From Vermamoeba vermiformis (lineage: Eukaryota > Tubulinea > Echinamoebida), in assembly GCA_045837725.1 (NCBI GenBank), contig JBEWZL010000309.1, forward strand, positions 1 through 64,000: a stretch of DNA of 64,000 bases. The letters run 5' to 3'. The position numbers and the translations under genes are program-made. Numbering within the stretch: the first letter of the stretch is position 1; the number at the start of each line of letters is the position of its first letter. This document shows, piece by piece, positions 45,256 to 55,055 of this stretch. Under the pieces are notes generated by a model. It did no database searches. It saw only the letters and a program-made list of their open reading frames with translations, and had not been told where the DNA came from.

Positions 45256-45765
45256 ATGATTTTTAGTGGTAATAAATTTTTTTTGGATAATAACGTAGAT
45301 CTCCATTTTGGACCTTCGGGTTATGTATATATATCTGGCCCATTAGGCGTTATATCAAATAAACTTTTTTTTGCTTTTGAATTTAAAAGTAGTGGTTTTA
45401 ATCGCTCGCTTAGGGCTTCAACTTTTAAACATTTATTTTCTTCTATTAAATTTGGTATTTCATCTGTTACTTTGGGGTATTATGTGTTTATTGATTTAGT
45501 AGGTCTTGGTTATAAAATTAAAAGGATCACTAATTTGGTGTACAGGTTTTATTTAGGGCAAGCGCATTACGTATATGTTTATGTGCCTTCAGATGTTTTA
45601 TTTTGGGCTTATCAGAATAAAATAACTTTATTTAGTATTTATGCAGATAAACTTTTCTCTTTATCAACTAGTATTATGTTGCTAAGAAAACTTAATGCTT
45701 ATAAATTACGTGGGTTAATAAGACCTGGTCAAATAATAATTTTAAAAGAAGGTAAACAACGTTAA
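45256..45765 (+). CDS. rpl6: ribosomal protein L6
   Basis: 169 residues. GPSGYVYISGPLG (first L6 repeat), GYYVFIDLVGLGYKIKR (family: G..k.L.lvGvGYra), and a C-terminal RGLIRPGQIIILKEGKQR resembling the conserved k..Kg.....e.v. end. Position between rps8 and rps13 supports it. Confidence 0.9.
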   Translation: MIFSGNKFFLDNNVDLHFGPSGYVYISGPLGVISNKLFFAFEFKSSGFNRSLRASTFKHLFSSIKFGISSVTLGYYVFIDLVGLGYKIKRITNLVYRFYLGQAHYVYVYVPSDVLFWAYQNKITLFSIYADKLFSLSTSIMLLRKLNAYKLRGLIRPGQIIILKEGKQR

Positions 45766-45774
45766 TTTTTTTAA

Positions 45775-46137
45775 ATGTATATTTTTAAAGAGGTAAAATT
45801 TTCTTCAAAAGGGTTGCTATCTTCAAATTTTTCCCGTATATATGGATTGGGTTACAGTAAATCTTTTTATTTACTGGAAAAATTAGGCTTTAATCGTCTA
45901 GCGTGAGTGCGCTCTTTAAACTTGTATAGATTTAATAGTATTATTTTTTTTTTGAAAAAATTTTATATGACCGAAAATGTTTTAAAACGCTCAATTTATT
46001 TAAATATTCAAAAAAAAATAAATATTAATAGTTATGCCGGATTTCGTCATATTTCAAATTTACCGGTCCGTGGACAACGAACCCACACTAATGCTAAAAC
46101 TTCTCGTTCACGTAAAATGTTAAAAGTAAAGGTTTAA
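45775..46137 (+). CDS. rps13: ribosomal protein S13
   Basis: 120 residues with one UGA-Trp in the middle. IYGLGYSKSFYLLEKLGFN matches the N-terminal iyGIG...a..il...g, and YAGFRHISNLPVRGQRTHTN with AKTSRSRK is the strongly conserved C-terminal S13 signature. Binds the 30S head and tRNA. Confidence 0.95.
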
Positions 46138-46141
46138 AATT

Positions 46142-46591
46142 ATGCTTGTTACTGCTTCTGCTCGTTTTAAAAAGTATGCTAATAGAAATAAGTTTGTTTT
46201 CTCGAAAAAACCGCAGCCTAAAAAAGCCGGTTTTTTTAATGAGTTAGAATATCCCCGCATATATATAAGAAATAATTCAAAAACATTATTTTTTACTTTA
46301 ACGGATAAGTCAGGCCGTGTTCTTTGCGCTTTTTCCTCTGGTATGGTTGGTTTTAAGGGTTCCAAGCGCTTGGGTACTCCTGCCGTAGACTCCTTGTCAC
46401 GTAAAGTCGCTTTATTTGCTAAACAGCTTAACATGAAGGTTATATCTGTTGTTTTAAAAGTCACTAATAATTTGTTTAATATTACAGCTATGAAAATATT
46501 TTTTGATCATGGTTTAAAAGTCTTAAAAATTACTGAACGTGTTCCACTTTCCCATAACGGTCGGCGTTTTAAAAAGTCTAGAAGAATTTAG
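46142..46591 (+). CDS. rps11: ribosomal protein S11
   Basis: 149 residues. NNSKTLFFTLTDKSGRVLCA, SSGMVGFKGSKRLGTPAVDS and the closing RVPLSHNGRRFKKSRRI are characteristic of S11 (platform protein). The N-terminal 40 residues are basic and variable. Followed 8 nt later by the rps1-like gene, the same order as in Marchantia mtDNA. Confidence 0.95.
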   Translation: MLVTASARFKKYANRNKFVFSKKPQPKKAGFFNELEYPRIYIRNNSKTLFFTLTDKSGRVLCAFSSGMVGFKGSKRLGTPAVDSLSRKVALFAKQLNMKVISVVLKVTNNLFNITAMKIFFDHGLKVLKITERVPLSHNGRRFKKSRRI

Positions 46592-46599
46592 TTATTGTT

Positions 46600-49092
46600 A
46601 TGTTCTCGAATGATTTTAATATTCCATTTTTTTTTGATAATACTTTAAATAAGAAATTTAAAGTTTTCGGGCAGGTTTTGTATATTTATTTTGATCCTAC
46701 TTTTCGCCGTTATGTTTCTGTGATTGATGTGGGCTTAAAGCAAAGGTCTACTATTTTTGTGGATGAAGTTTTTAAATATAGGAAGTCTTTTTTAGATAAT
46801 AATTTTCAGTTTATATTTTCAAAGAAGAAAGATACCTTTTTTTTAAAGCCCGTTCATTTTTTGAATTCAAAAAATGAACGGGCTTTAAAAAAAAGGTATC
46901 TTTCTTTTTCAGACAGGGGGTTTTCATTTTTAAAATTGAATCAGTTTTCATTTTTAAATGTAAAATATTTTACATTTAAAAATGAAAACTGATTCAATTT
47001 TAAAAATGAAGCAATGCTAAGTTTATTAAGTTTGAAGTCTTTGCATTTTTACCGCTTGTTAAAGTCTTATAAAATTTATGCTTTGATTTTTTTAAATTTT
47101 TTAAAAAATTTAAAGCATAAATTTTATAAGACTTTAACAACTTTTATTCTTTTACGATTTTTAGTTCTTAACACTTTAAATATTTATAAATCGTTGCTAT
47201 ATGCATATTATGTTCAACATAAGGTGAATTTATCTCGGTTTTTATCGTGGTTTGATTCATTTAAGAATAAAATCTTAACTATTTTTGTTTATCATTTTTC
47301 CGATTTAAATTTAAAAAAACTACCTTTAAATGAGTCAAATAGTTTTTTTAAATTTAAATCGGAAAAATCTTTAACACATCATTTTGATTTTTTAAAAAAT
47401 AGCAGTAAGTTAAAGAAATTAAAGAAGCGTAAGGTAATTAGTAAATCTAAAAGAATAAATTATTTTTTAAAAAATCAAAATAGACTTTATTTACGAGGTT
47501 TAAATGAAAATTCTAACTTATTTAATCTATCAAAATTTAATTTTGATAGATTAAATAAGTTAGAATTTTCATTTAAACCGTATTCTTTTAAATTTAATAC
47601 TAGTCGGTTTAATTTTTTAAATTCACATTTTGACTCTAGACCTGTAGCTCTTAACAAGAAATTAAGGACCCCTAATTATTTTTCAGTTCTTACCAGGGGT
47701 CGCGCTTACGCTTTAGTTAATAAGTTTTCTTTTTTTAATATTTTTACATATAGCGCATTTTTGCGTCGTAAAATATTTAAGAATTGGTTAAAGTTTTTAA
47801 TATATTATGAAAAATTAAATTATTTAGTTATTTTGAATAATGAAGAAGTTTCGCTTGATAAACGACATTCTTTAAATTTTTTTTATTCTCTGTATTTCCC
47901 TTTAATTTTTAATTTTCGAAATTTATTCTTTAATTTATTGAAATTTTTTAAATCTATAAAGGCTATTCATGAAAATTTACTTTTTAAAAATTTAGGTTTT
48001 TGGTTTTTAAAAAAAAAGAAATTCAATAAACGATTTTTTGGTATTTTGTTAAACTTTTTACTACTTAGTAGTAAAAAGTTTAACAAAATACCAAAAAATC
48101 GTTTATTGAATTTATCTTCGGTGTACTATAAATCTAATTTTAAGGGTTCAAATCTTTCTACCTTTAATAATTTGGGTTTAATAAAATATATGTTTTTAGG
48201 TTTTTTTAATATTTTTTTGGAAAATGTAAATTATTTATATACAAATTTAAAACTTAATGAAAAATTTATAAACAATAGTTTAGCTAAACTATTGTTTATA
48301 AATTTTTCATTAAGTTTTAATACTTTAGTTTATAATAGAAATCATTTAAGTTTAAATACGAATATTGAAGACTCGAAAAGTTATTTAAATACAGCATGAA
48401 TTCCAGTTTTTAAGATATTTAAAAGTTTAAGAATAGTCTCAAAATACGCTAAAAAATATCGCCGTAGAGCAAATTTTTCTAAAAGAAAAAAATTTAAATC
48501 TAATTTTAAAAAACGCGGTCATTTTTTAGCCCCTATTGGTACATCTTTTAGATTCCAAAAATTATTTATTTATCCTTTTAAAGTTAGGTCTCTAAATACC
48601 CAGGATTGATCTGCTTCAATTAGAAGGGTTCGAGTTTCTCCTACTCTTTCGCGTTATGGCGCTTATTTAAATCGCCTTAATGCTTTGTCTAGGAAATTTA
48701 AAAGTAAAGTTAGGCTTTTTCCGCTGAGAGTTTTTAAAAACCGTTTGAGTATGAATTTTGATAAATCAAAGTATTCTTCTTCTTCAAATATTTATTACCA
48801 GCGTTTTTTAACTAACCTTTTACCTAAGACATCAAGAATTAAGAGGTCTTTAAACATTATAAAAATGGATCGCTTTATTAGGAAGTGAGATAAAAATCAG
48901 TTTTTTGCTAATCCCGTTAATAAAAATATAAAACGCAAATTTATTAAAGAGAAATTTAAAAATAGAGAGTTTAATAAATACTCGTTTAACAGAAAAAATT
49001 CTTATAATCGTGCTTTCACACATAAAAGTGTATCTTTTAATTCATCTAAGAGACCCTTTTATAAGAACCGATCTACTAAACGATTCTACTAA
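46600..49092 (+). CDS. rps1: ribosomal protein S1-like, massively expanded
   Basis: 830-residue frame once UGA is Trp (46990, 48397, 48607 and 48886 region). Residues about 20-60 resemble an S1 RNA-binding fold: FKVFGQVLYIYFD, then YVSVIDVGLKQRSTIF and VDEVF (family: G.v......fVdvG.K.eG.ip..Ef). It follows rps11 directly, the position of rps1 in Marchantia mtDNA. mtDNA-encoded S1 is normally about 200-270 residues. Here residues 75-575 are filled with Phe/Leu/Lys/Asn-rich sequence encoded by seven palindromes, and the last 250 residues are strongly basic (FSKRKKFKSNFKKRGH). If the S1 resemblance is spurious, this is an unknown basic protein. Confidence 0.6.
46825..46906. repeat. perfect 82-bp palindrome in rps1 (1 of 7)
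   Basis: 41-bp arms, no spacer, centre GAATTC at 46863-46868. Confidence 0.97.
46923..47010. repeat. perfect 88-bp palindrome in rps1 (2 of 7)
   Basis: 44-bp arms, no spacer, centre AAATATTT. The UGA at 46990-46992 lies in the right arm. Confidence 0.97.
47056..47140. repeat. 85-bp near-perfect palindrome in rps1 (3 of 7)
   Basis: 29-bp exact outer arms (47056-47084 and 47112-47140), with an A+T-rich centre that pairs except at a few sites. Confidence 0.94.
47294..47368. repeat. 28-bp-arm inverted repeat in rps1 (4 of 7)
   Basis: Arms 47294-47321 and 47341-47368 match exactly around a 19-nt spacer. Confidence 0.95.
47497..47579. repeat. 83-bp palindrome in rps1 (5 of 7)
   Basis: 41-bp exact arms around a single central base at 47538. 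Confidence 0.96.
48019..48113. repeat. 95-bp palindrome in rps1 (6 of 7)
   Basis: 47-bp exact arms around one central base at 48066 (CTAC-TTA-GTAG centre). Confidence 0.97.
48247..48320. repeat. perfect 74-bp palindrome in rps1 (7 of 7)
   Basis: 37-bp arms, no spacer, centre TAGCTA at 48281-48286. Confidence 0.97.
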
Positions 49093-49122
49093 ATAAGTTT
49101 ACGCTTGATAGCTTTTTAAAAG

Positions 49123-49204
49123 TGATGTTGTTACTGTAATAGGAACACAAGATATTGTGTTCGGTGAAATTGATAGATAAATTTTTTTATAATTTTTTTT
49201 TATG
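49123..49204 (+). repeat. duplicate of nad7 3' end plus atp6 leader
   Basis: About 81 bp matching 52259-52341 with only a one-base difference in a T run: the last 18 codons of nad7, its TAA, the T-rich spacer and the ATG. Here it lies directly before atp8 and ends on the atp8 ATG; at the other site it ends on the atp6 ATG. Confidence 0.95.
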
Positions 49205-49657
49205 CCACATCTTGATTATCTTACTTATTTAAGTCAAGTGTTTTGATTTTTATTGTTTTTTTGAATTGCGTACTTTTTGTTTTTTTTTGTTTTTTTCCCT
49301 AAACTTTATTACTCATTTCGTATTCGTAAATTAAAATTTGATTTTCTTTTTGATAAGTACATTTCTAGTGAATATAAGGTAAATTTTTATAGTTTTTTTT
49401 TTAAGGATTATTCTGAAAAATTTACAAATGTTGTTTTTTCTTTTTTAAAGGATTTAAAGTCAAGATACAATTTATCTTTAAACTCTACTTACAAAAAATT
49501 TAGATTAGTGGCTTTTCTTTTAAATACTTATTTAGTCGAATCCTTTTATCTTTATTGAACTAAAGGTGTAGCATTAAATTTTTCTTCTTTTTTGAACGCA
49601 ACCTTTTTTTATGATAAAAAAAGATTTATTATATTAAGTAAAGTTAATTTAATTTAA
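49202..49657 (+). CDS. atp8: ATP synthase subunit 8 (Ymf19)
   Basis: Small membrane subunit of the ATP synthase stator, 151 residues. The N-terminus MPHLDYLTYLSQVFWFLLFF (UGA-Trp included) is the classical MPQLD..tyf.Qffw motif, followed by one helix and a hydrophilic tail. The start sits at the end of an 81-bp duplicate of the atp6 upstream region, so its leader and ATG context are borrowed. Confidence 0.88.
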
Positions 49658-49666
49658 TAATTAGTT

Positions 49667-50161
49667 ATGTACGTAAATTATATTCTGTTATTTTTATTTA
49701 TTTTTATTGGTAAGGGTTTTTTTAGCTGGGATGAGGAATTTCTAATTGCCCTTGGCTTATTTTTGGTTATTTATTTTTTATTTAATCTATTAAAAACTTC
49801 TTTATTTAATTCTTTAATTGAGCAAATAGACAAAATTGCTCTAAAATTTATGTTTTTTTATTCTTTAAACATAATTATGTTAAAAATACTTATAAATAGT
49901 TTTAAGCGTGAATTTGAACTTAAAAGTTCTATCTCTTATGTTTATCTATATTTGAGTTCTTATACAGCTGATTTTTCCAGCATTAATAAGGTTTACTTGG
50001 TTTCAGTTTATAAGAATACGATGAATCAATTATTGTCAAAATTACTATTAAGTAATTTTGAAGTTAACAAGCACTTTTATGTTTCTTCTTCAAATGATTT
50101 ATCAGATTTGAATAAATTTATTTTTTCTTTAGAAAAAGTTTTATTTAATAAAACTTTTTAA
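49667..50161 (+). CDS. atp4: ATP synthase subunit 4 (b subunit, Ymf39)
   Basis: 164 residues with N-terminal helices (LLFLFIFIGKGFFSWDEEFL, then ALGLFLVIYFLFNLL), followed by a mostly helical polar tail. The pattern of a membrane hairpin, a WDEEFLIALGLF-type core and a stalk region fits mtDNA-encoded Atp4 (Ymf39). Adjacent to atp8, as often seen. Sequence identity to the family is low. Confidence 0.7.
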   Translation: MYVNYILLFLFIFIGKGFFSWDEEFLIALGLFLVIYFLFNLLKTSLFNSLIEQIDKIALKFMFFYSLNIIMLKILINSFKREFELKSSISYVYLYLSSYTADFSSINKVYLVSVYKNTMNQLLSKLLLSNFEVNKHFYVSSSNDLSDLNKFIFSLEKVLFNKTF

Positions 50162-50205
50162 AACTTTTTAAAGAACCCTTAAATTTAAATTTTGTAGCGT
50201 TGGGT

Positions 50206-50559
50206 ATGCTTGTTGAATACGCTAATATTGGTATTTATTGAATATTAATAATTATTATAGCTTTGGCGCTTTGTGTTTTATCCTTTTTGTTGGTTTATCA
50301 TAAACCAGATGATGAAAAGTTGAGCGCTTATGAGTGTGGCTTTAGCCCTTTTGGTGATGCTCGTGGTCGTTTTGAAGTTAAATTTTATTTAGTAGCTATT
50401 TTATTTATAATATTCGATTTAGAGATTACATTCTTATTTCCTTGGTCCGTCGTTGTTGGTCATATAGGGTTTTGGGGGTTTAATTCTATGTTTATCTTTT
50501 TGTTTATTTTAACGATAGGTTTTATATATGAATGGATGAAAGGTGCTTTAGATTGGTAG
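50206..50559 (+). CDS. nad3: NADH dehydrogenase subunit 3
   Basis: NuoA-family subunit, 117 residues, three helices. Conserved loop [20 protein letters not shown] (the quinone-site Cys loop), then [21 protein letters not shown]. Start ATG at 50206; one UGA-Trp in the first helix. Stops 1 nt before nad9. Confidence 0.97.
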
Positions 50560-50560
50560 T

Positions 50561-51115
50561 ATGGTTTTTAGTTTATTACCGTTAATAAAAAATTGACTTG
50601 AAGTTGTTATTTTAAAACCTAATTCTGCTATTTTAGTAGTTAAGCCAAAATACTTAAAAAATGTTATAACATTTTTTAAGTATTTTTTTAACAATAACTT
50701 TTCAGCATTGATGGACGTATGAGGTTCTGATTATCCGTACCGATCTTTTAGATTTGAGGTTAATTTTTTAATTTTGAATTTATCATTACCCTACAGAGTA
50801 ATAATTAGAACCTCAACAAATGAATATATACCTATTTCTACTATAAGTGATATTTATAGTTCTGCGGGTTGATTAGAGCGCGAGGTTTGAGATATGTACG
50901 GGGTTTACTTTTATGGTCATAAGGACTTGAGACGAATATTGACGGATTATGGATTTTCGGGTTATCCTTTAAGAAAGGATTTTCCTTTGACGGGGTATAA
51001 TGAAGTACGTTATGATGATACGAAAAAACAAGTTGTATTGGAGCCTTTGGAAGTTAGTCAGGAGTTGCGATTATTTAATTTTAAAAGCCCTTGGGAAAAT
51101 AATTATATAGATTAA
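50561..51115 (+). CDS. nad9: NADH dehydrogenase subunit 9
   Basis: NuoC-family 30-kDa subunit of the peripheral arm, 184 residues. Core [20 protein letters not shown], then [40 protein letters not shown] and [14 protein letters not shown]. Three UGA-Trp codons are in expected positions. A 40-bp perfect palindrome lies at 50647-50686 in the N-terminal part. Confidence 0.96.
50647..50686. repeat. perfect 40-bp palindrome in nad9
   Basis: 20-bp arms, no spacer, A+T only except for AC/GT pairs; encodes the N-terminal [12 protein letters not shown] segment. Confidence 0.93.
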
Positions 51116-51116
51116 T

Positions 51117-52316
51117 ATGGATTTTAAGAATAAAAATTATTTTAAAGAATCAAAAGTTCTTACCTTAAATTTCGGTCCACAACACCCAGCTGCTCACGGT
51201 GTTTTGAGGTTAGTGTTGGAGTTGGATGGGGAAACAGTACTTCGTGCTGATCCTCATATAGGTCTACTTCATAGAGGAACGGAAAAATTGATCGAGTATA
51301 AGACTTATTTGCAAGCATTGCCTTATTTCGATAGATTGGACTATGTTTCTATGATGGCTCAAGAACATGGTTATTGCTTAGCTGTAGAAAACTTGTTGAA
51401 GTGCCAGGTGCCTTTACGCGCTAAGTATATACGTGTTATTTTTTCAGAAATAACACGTATATTAAATCATTTATTGGCTGTGACAACTCATGCGCTTGAT
51501 GTTGGTGCTTTAACTCCTTTTCTTTGGGGGTTTGAAGAACGTGAAAAGTTAATGGAATTTTATGAACGTGTGTCAGGAGCTCGTATGCATGCTGCATATT
51601 TTAGACCAGGTGGCGTTTCACAGGATATTCCATTGGGTCTTTTAGATGATGTATATTACTTCTGTAACCAGTTTTTATATAGAATAGCCGAAATTGAAGA
51701 TTTATTGACCGCCAATAGAATATGAAAACAGCGTCTTGTTGATATTGGTGTCGTGAGTTACCAACAAGCATTAGATTGAGGCTTTTCGGGAGTTATGTTA
51801 CGGGGTTCTGGTGTTTTGTGGGATCTTCGTGTTAATGAGCCCTACGAAGTCTACGACGATTTAAAATTTCTTGTGCCTACGGGTAAACGAGGTGATTGTT
51901 ATGATCGTTATCTGATTAGGGTTGAAGAGATGAAGCAAAGTGTAAATATAATTTTACAGTGTTTAGAGTTGATGCCTAAATCTGGTTTTATAAAGGTTGA
52001 TGATCGTAAGATATCACCCCCTTCCCGCGCTTTTATGAAGTTTTCGATGGAATCGTTAATTCATCATTTTAAACTTTTTAGCGAAGGTTACAATATAAAA
52101 TCGGAAGAGTCATACGCGGTAATTGAGGCACCTAAGGGTGAATTTGGTGTTTATGTTAAATCAGATGGCACGAATAGACCTGCGCGTTGTAGAATAAAAG
52201 CTCCGGGTTTTATGCATCTTCAAGCTTTAGATTTTATGTCTAAATATCATCTTTTAGCTGATGTTGTTACTGTAATAGGAACACAAGATATTGTGTTCGG
52301 TGAAATTGATAGATAA
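51117..52316 (+). CDS. nad7: NADH dehydrogenase subunit 7
   Basis: NuoD-family 49-kDa subunit forming the quinone cavity, 399 residues. [46 protein letters not shown] and [17 protein letters not shown] are conserved, as is [18 protein letters not shown]-Trp at codon 203 and shortly after. A 15-bp-arm inverted repeat (51427-51462) falls in a conserved helix. Starts 1 nt after nad9. Its last 18 codons are duplicated before atp8. Confidence 0.98.
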
Positions 52317-52338
52317 ATTTTTTTATAATTTTTTTTTT

Positions 52339-53079
52339 ATGTTCTCTCCTATCGAACAATTTGATGTTTATCCAATGTTTTCAAATCCAGTTTTTGATTA
52401 TTTTCAAATTCCTTTTACTAATTCTGCTTTGTATATATTCTTTGCGTTTATTTTATTTTGTTCGTTTTTACTTTTTGGTACTTATAAAGCTACTTTAGTT
52501 CCCGGTACTTGACAATATTTGACTGAAATGTTGTTTAAGTTTGTTTTTAAAATTATTGAGGAACAAGCAGGTAAGCGTGCGTATAAATATTTCCCCTTTT
52601 TATTTGTTTTATTCTTTTTTGTTTTATTTACGAATCTAATGGGTCAAGTACCTTTTGGTTTTACTTCTACTAGTCATGTTATTATTACTTTTTTTGTATC
52701 CCTTAGTATTTGATTCGGCTGTGTTTATGTTGGTCTCTTAGAGAATGGTTTGCGTTGATTTAAATTTTTTGTTCCAGATACTATACCTTTATTTATTCTT
52801 CCTTTTTTTATTGTTTTGGAGATGATATCTTATACAATAAGGGCCTTTAGTCTATCTATACGTTTAAGTGCTAACATGACTGCAGGCCATACTCTTTTAC
52901 ATTTAGTTGCCACTTTAGGTGTAAAAGTTTTTTCTTCTGGTTTTTTACTGTTGGGTATTTCATTCATATTATTAATAATGGTTTTAATGCTAGAAGTTGC
53001 TGTTTCTTTTCTTCAAGCCTATGTTTTTTTAACTTTAATAGCTGTTTATATAAATGATTCTTTAAATTTTGAGCATTAA
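52339..53079 (+). CDS. atp6: ATP synthase subunit a
   Basis: Proton-channel subunit of Fo, 246 residues. Key helix AFSLSIRLSANMTAGHTLLH contains the essential Arg; LLENGLR-UGA(Trp), PFFIVLEMIS and the C-terminal LEVAVSFLQAYVFLTL match the family. Start at 52339 (MFSPIEQFDVYP), 22 nt after nad7. An upstream in-frame ATG at 52291 lies inside nad7 and is less likely. Confidence 0.96.
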
Positions 53080-53083
53080 TATT

Positions 53084-54250
53084 ATGCGATTAGTTAACAA
53101 AAATGTTATATTATTATTTATTTATAGGTTTGGCTTTAACTATCCAGCACCTTTTAATTTAAGTTATTTTTGAAATTTTGGTTCGTTAGCGTTGCTTTGT
53201 TTAGTTTTCCAACTTCTTACTGGTATTTTTTTAGCTATGCACTATACTCCACATGTTGATATGGCGTTTGCGAGTGTAGAGCATATAATGCGTGATGTGA
53301 ATTACGGTTGATTCTTACGTTATTTACATGCTAATGGCGCCTCTATGTTTTTTATAGTTGTTTATATCCATGTTTTTAGGGGTTTATACTATAATTCATT
53401 TACTTATCCTCGTCAATGATTGTGGTTTACTGGTGTGGTTATATTATTATTAATGATATTAACTGCATTCTTGGGTTATGTTCTTCCTTGAGGCCAAATG
53501 AGTTTTTGAGCTGCTACGGTTATTACAAATCTGTTATCGGTAGTCCCTTTTGTTGGTACGGATTTAGTATATTGATTATGGGGTGGTTTTGCTGTCGATA
53601 ATGCTACTTTAAATCGTTTTTTTAGTTTACATTATCTTTTACCTTTTGTTATTTTAGCTCTTTCGTTTATTCATTTAATTTTTTTACATGAATTTGGATC
53701 GAATAACCCTTTAGGTATAGCTTTGAAGGCCGATTTTATCCCCTTTACTCCTTATTATACTATTAAAGATTTGTTTGGTGTAATATTATTTCTTATTTTT
53801 GCGGGTTCTTTTATTTATTTTGCTCCTAATTATTTAGGTCACCCAGATAATTATATTTTAGCTAATCCTTTAGTAACCCCTACTCATATAGTCCCAGAAT
53901 GGTATTTTTTGCCTTTTTACGCAATTTTACGTTCTATTCCTGATAAGTTGATGGGGGTTATAGCTCTTTTATCTTCTATAGTAGTTTTATTATTATTACC
54001 ACTTTACTTGAAAGTTGCTATTAGGAGTTTATTATTTAGAACTTTTTCTAAAGTTTTGTTTTGGGTTTTTGTTGTGGATTGTCTGGTTCTGGGTTGGATA
54101 GGTGGTAAGCCAATTGAAGCACCTTACTATGAAATTGGTCAATTTGCTACAGTTTTTTATTTTGCTTACTTTTTATTAATATTACCAGTTTTGAATAGTT
54201 TTGAACGCTTCTTAATGCAGTATTGGTATTCTTATTATTTTAATAAGTAG
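53084..54250 (+). CDS. cob: cytochrome b
   Basis: Core subunit of complex III, 388 residues. Haem ligands lie in [15 protein letters not shown] with [11 protein letters not shown] and [10 protein letters not shown], and in the helix with [17 protein letters not shown]. The Qo motif PEWYF is present ([15 protein letters not shown]), along with UGA-Trp residues at GYVLP-W-GQMSF-W. The last 281 bp (from 53970) are inside the right inverted-repeat arm and recur at 35377-35657. Confidence 0.97.
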
Positions 54251-54261
54251 TATTAATAATA

Positions 54262-54336
54262 GGCGGGTATAGCTCAATAGGTGGAGCAATACGTTGTGAC
54301 TGTAGAGGCTGTGGGTTCGAGTCCCATTACTCGCCT
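54262..54336 (+). tRNA. trnH(gug): tRNA-His(GUG) (right copy)
   Basis: Mirror of 35291-35365; directly follows cob. Confidence 0.88.
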
Positions 54337-54372
54337 TCTATTAAAGTTTTTTAAGTTGTACTTTTTATTGAA

Positions 54373-54471
54373 ATTAAAAAAATATAATTTGATATTATAA
54401 TGGCACTTTTATTAATTTGAATGATAAATTAATAAAAGTGCCATTATAATATCAAATTATATTTTTTTAAT
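54373..54471. repeat. 46-bp-arm hairpin (right copy)
   Basis: Mirror of 35156-35254, between trnH and trnQ; here the 7-nt loop is read from the other strand. Confidence 0.95.
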
Positions 54472-54481
54472 AATTTCAGGT

Positions 54482-54554
54482 TGGGGTATAGCCAAGTCGG
54501 TAAGGCAGTGCACTTTGGATGCACCATGCGTAGGTTCAATTCCTACTACCCCAG
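54482..54554 (+). tRNA. trnQ(uug): tRNA-Gln(UUG) (right copy)
   Basis: Mirror of 35073-35145. Confidence 0.92.
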
Positions 54555-54601
54555 GTTGTATTAAGTTACCTGTTTTTTTAAAGGTTAGGTTTGTGGTTAT
54601 T

Positions 54602-54674
54602 GCGCTCTTCATCTAATAGGCTAGGATGTTGCTCTTTCACGGCAAATATATGGGTTCAAGTCCCATAGGGCGTA
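54602..54674 (+). tRNA. trnE(uuc): tRNA-Glu(UUC) (right copy)
   Basis: Mirror of 34953-35025. Confidence 0.9.
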
Positions 54675-54711
54675 TTAGGTTTGAGTTTGTATTAAAATAT
54701 AGCTAAATAAT

Positions 54712-54785
54712 GCTCCGGTAGCTCAATTGGCTAGAGCGCTCGGCTGTTAACCGTGAGGTTATTGGTTCAATCCCAATCCGGAGCG
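54712..54785 (+). tRNA. trnN(guu): tRNA-Asn(GUU) (right copy)
   Basis: Mirror of 34842-34915. Confidence 0.92.
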
Positions 54786-54806
54786 TATCTCTTTTTCTTT
54801 TATTTT

Positions 54807-54895
54807 GCCCGCTTGGTGAAATTGGTAGACACGACAGACTTAAAATCTGTTCTTTCTTATAAGCGGAGGTGACGGTTCAAGTCCGTCAGCGGGCA
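54807..54895 (+). tRNA. trnL(uaa): tRNA-Leu(UAA) (right copy)
   Basis: Mirror of 34732-34820. Confidence 0.92.
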
Positions 54896-54919
54896 TGTTA
54901 AATAATATATATATAAGCT

Positions 54920-54994
54920 GGGGGCGTAGTGCTAACTGGTTAGAACGCTAGCTTGTCATGTTAGAAGGTGTGGGTTCAAATCCCATCGCCCTCG
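54920..54994 (+). tRNA. trnD(guc): tRNA-Asp(GUC) (right copy)
   Basis: Mirror of 34633-34707. Confidence 0.9.
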
Positions 54995-55055
54995 TCTTTT
55001 TGATTCAGTTTCAATAAAAGATCCATATATGTTAATCTATTTAAGTAGATTAATA

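Noticed and set aside
46825-48320. One mobile hairpin family (as in some fungal and algal mtDNAs)
   Set aside because: The palindromes share structure but not sequence, so no common element can be defined.
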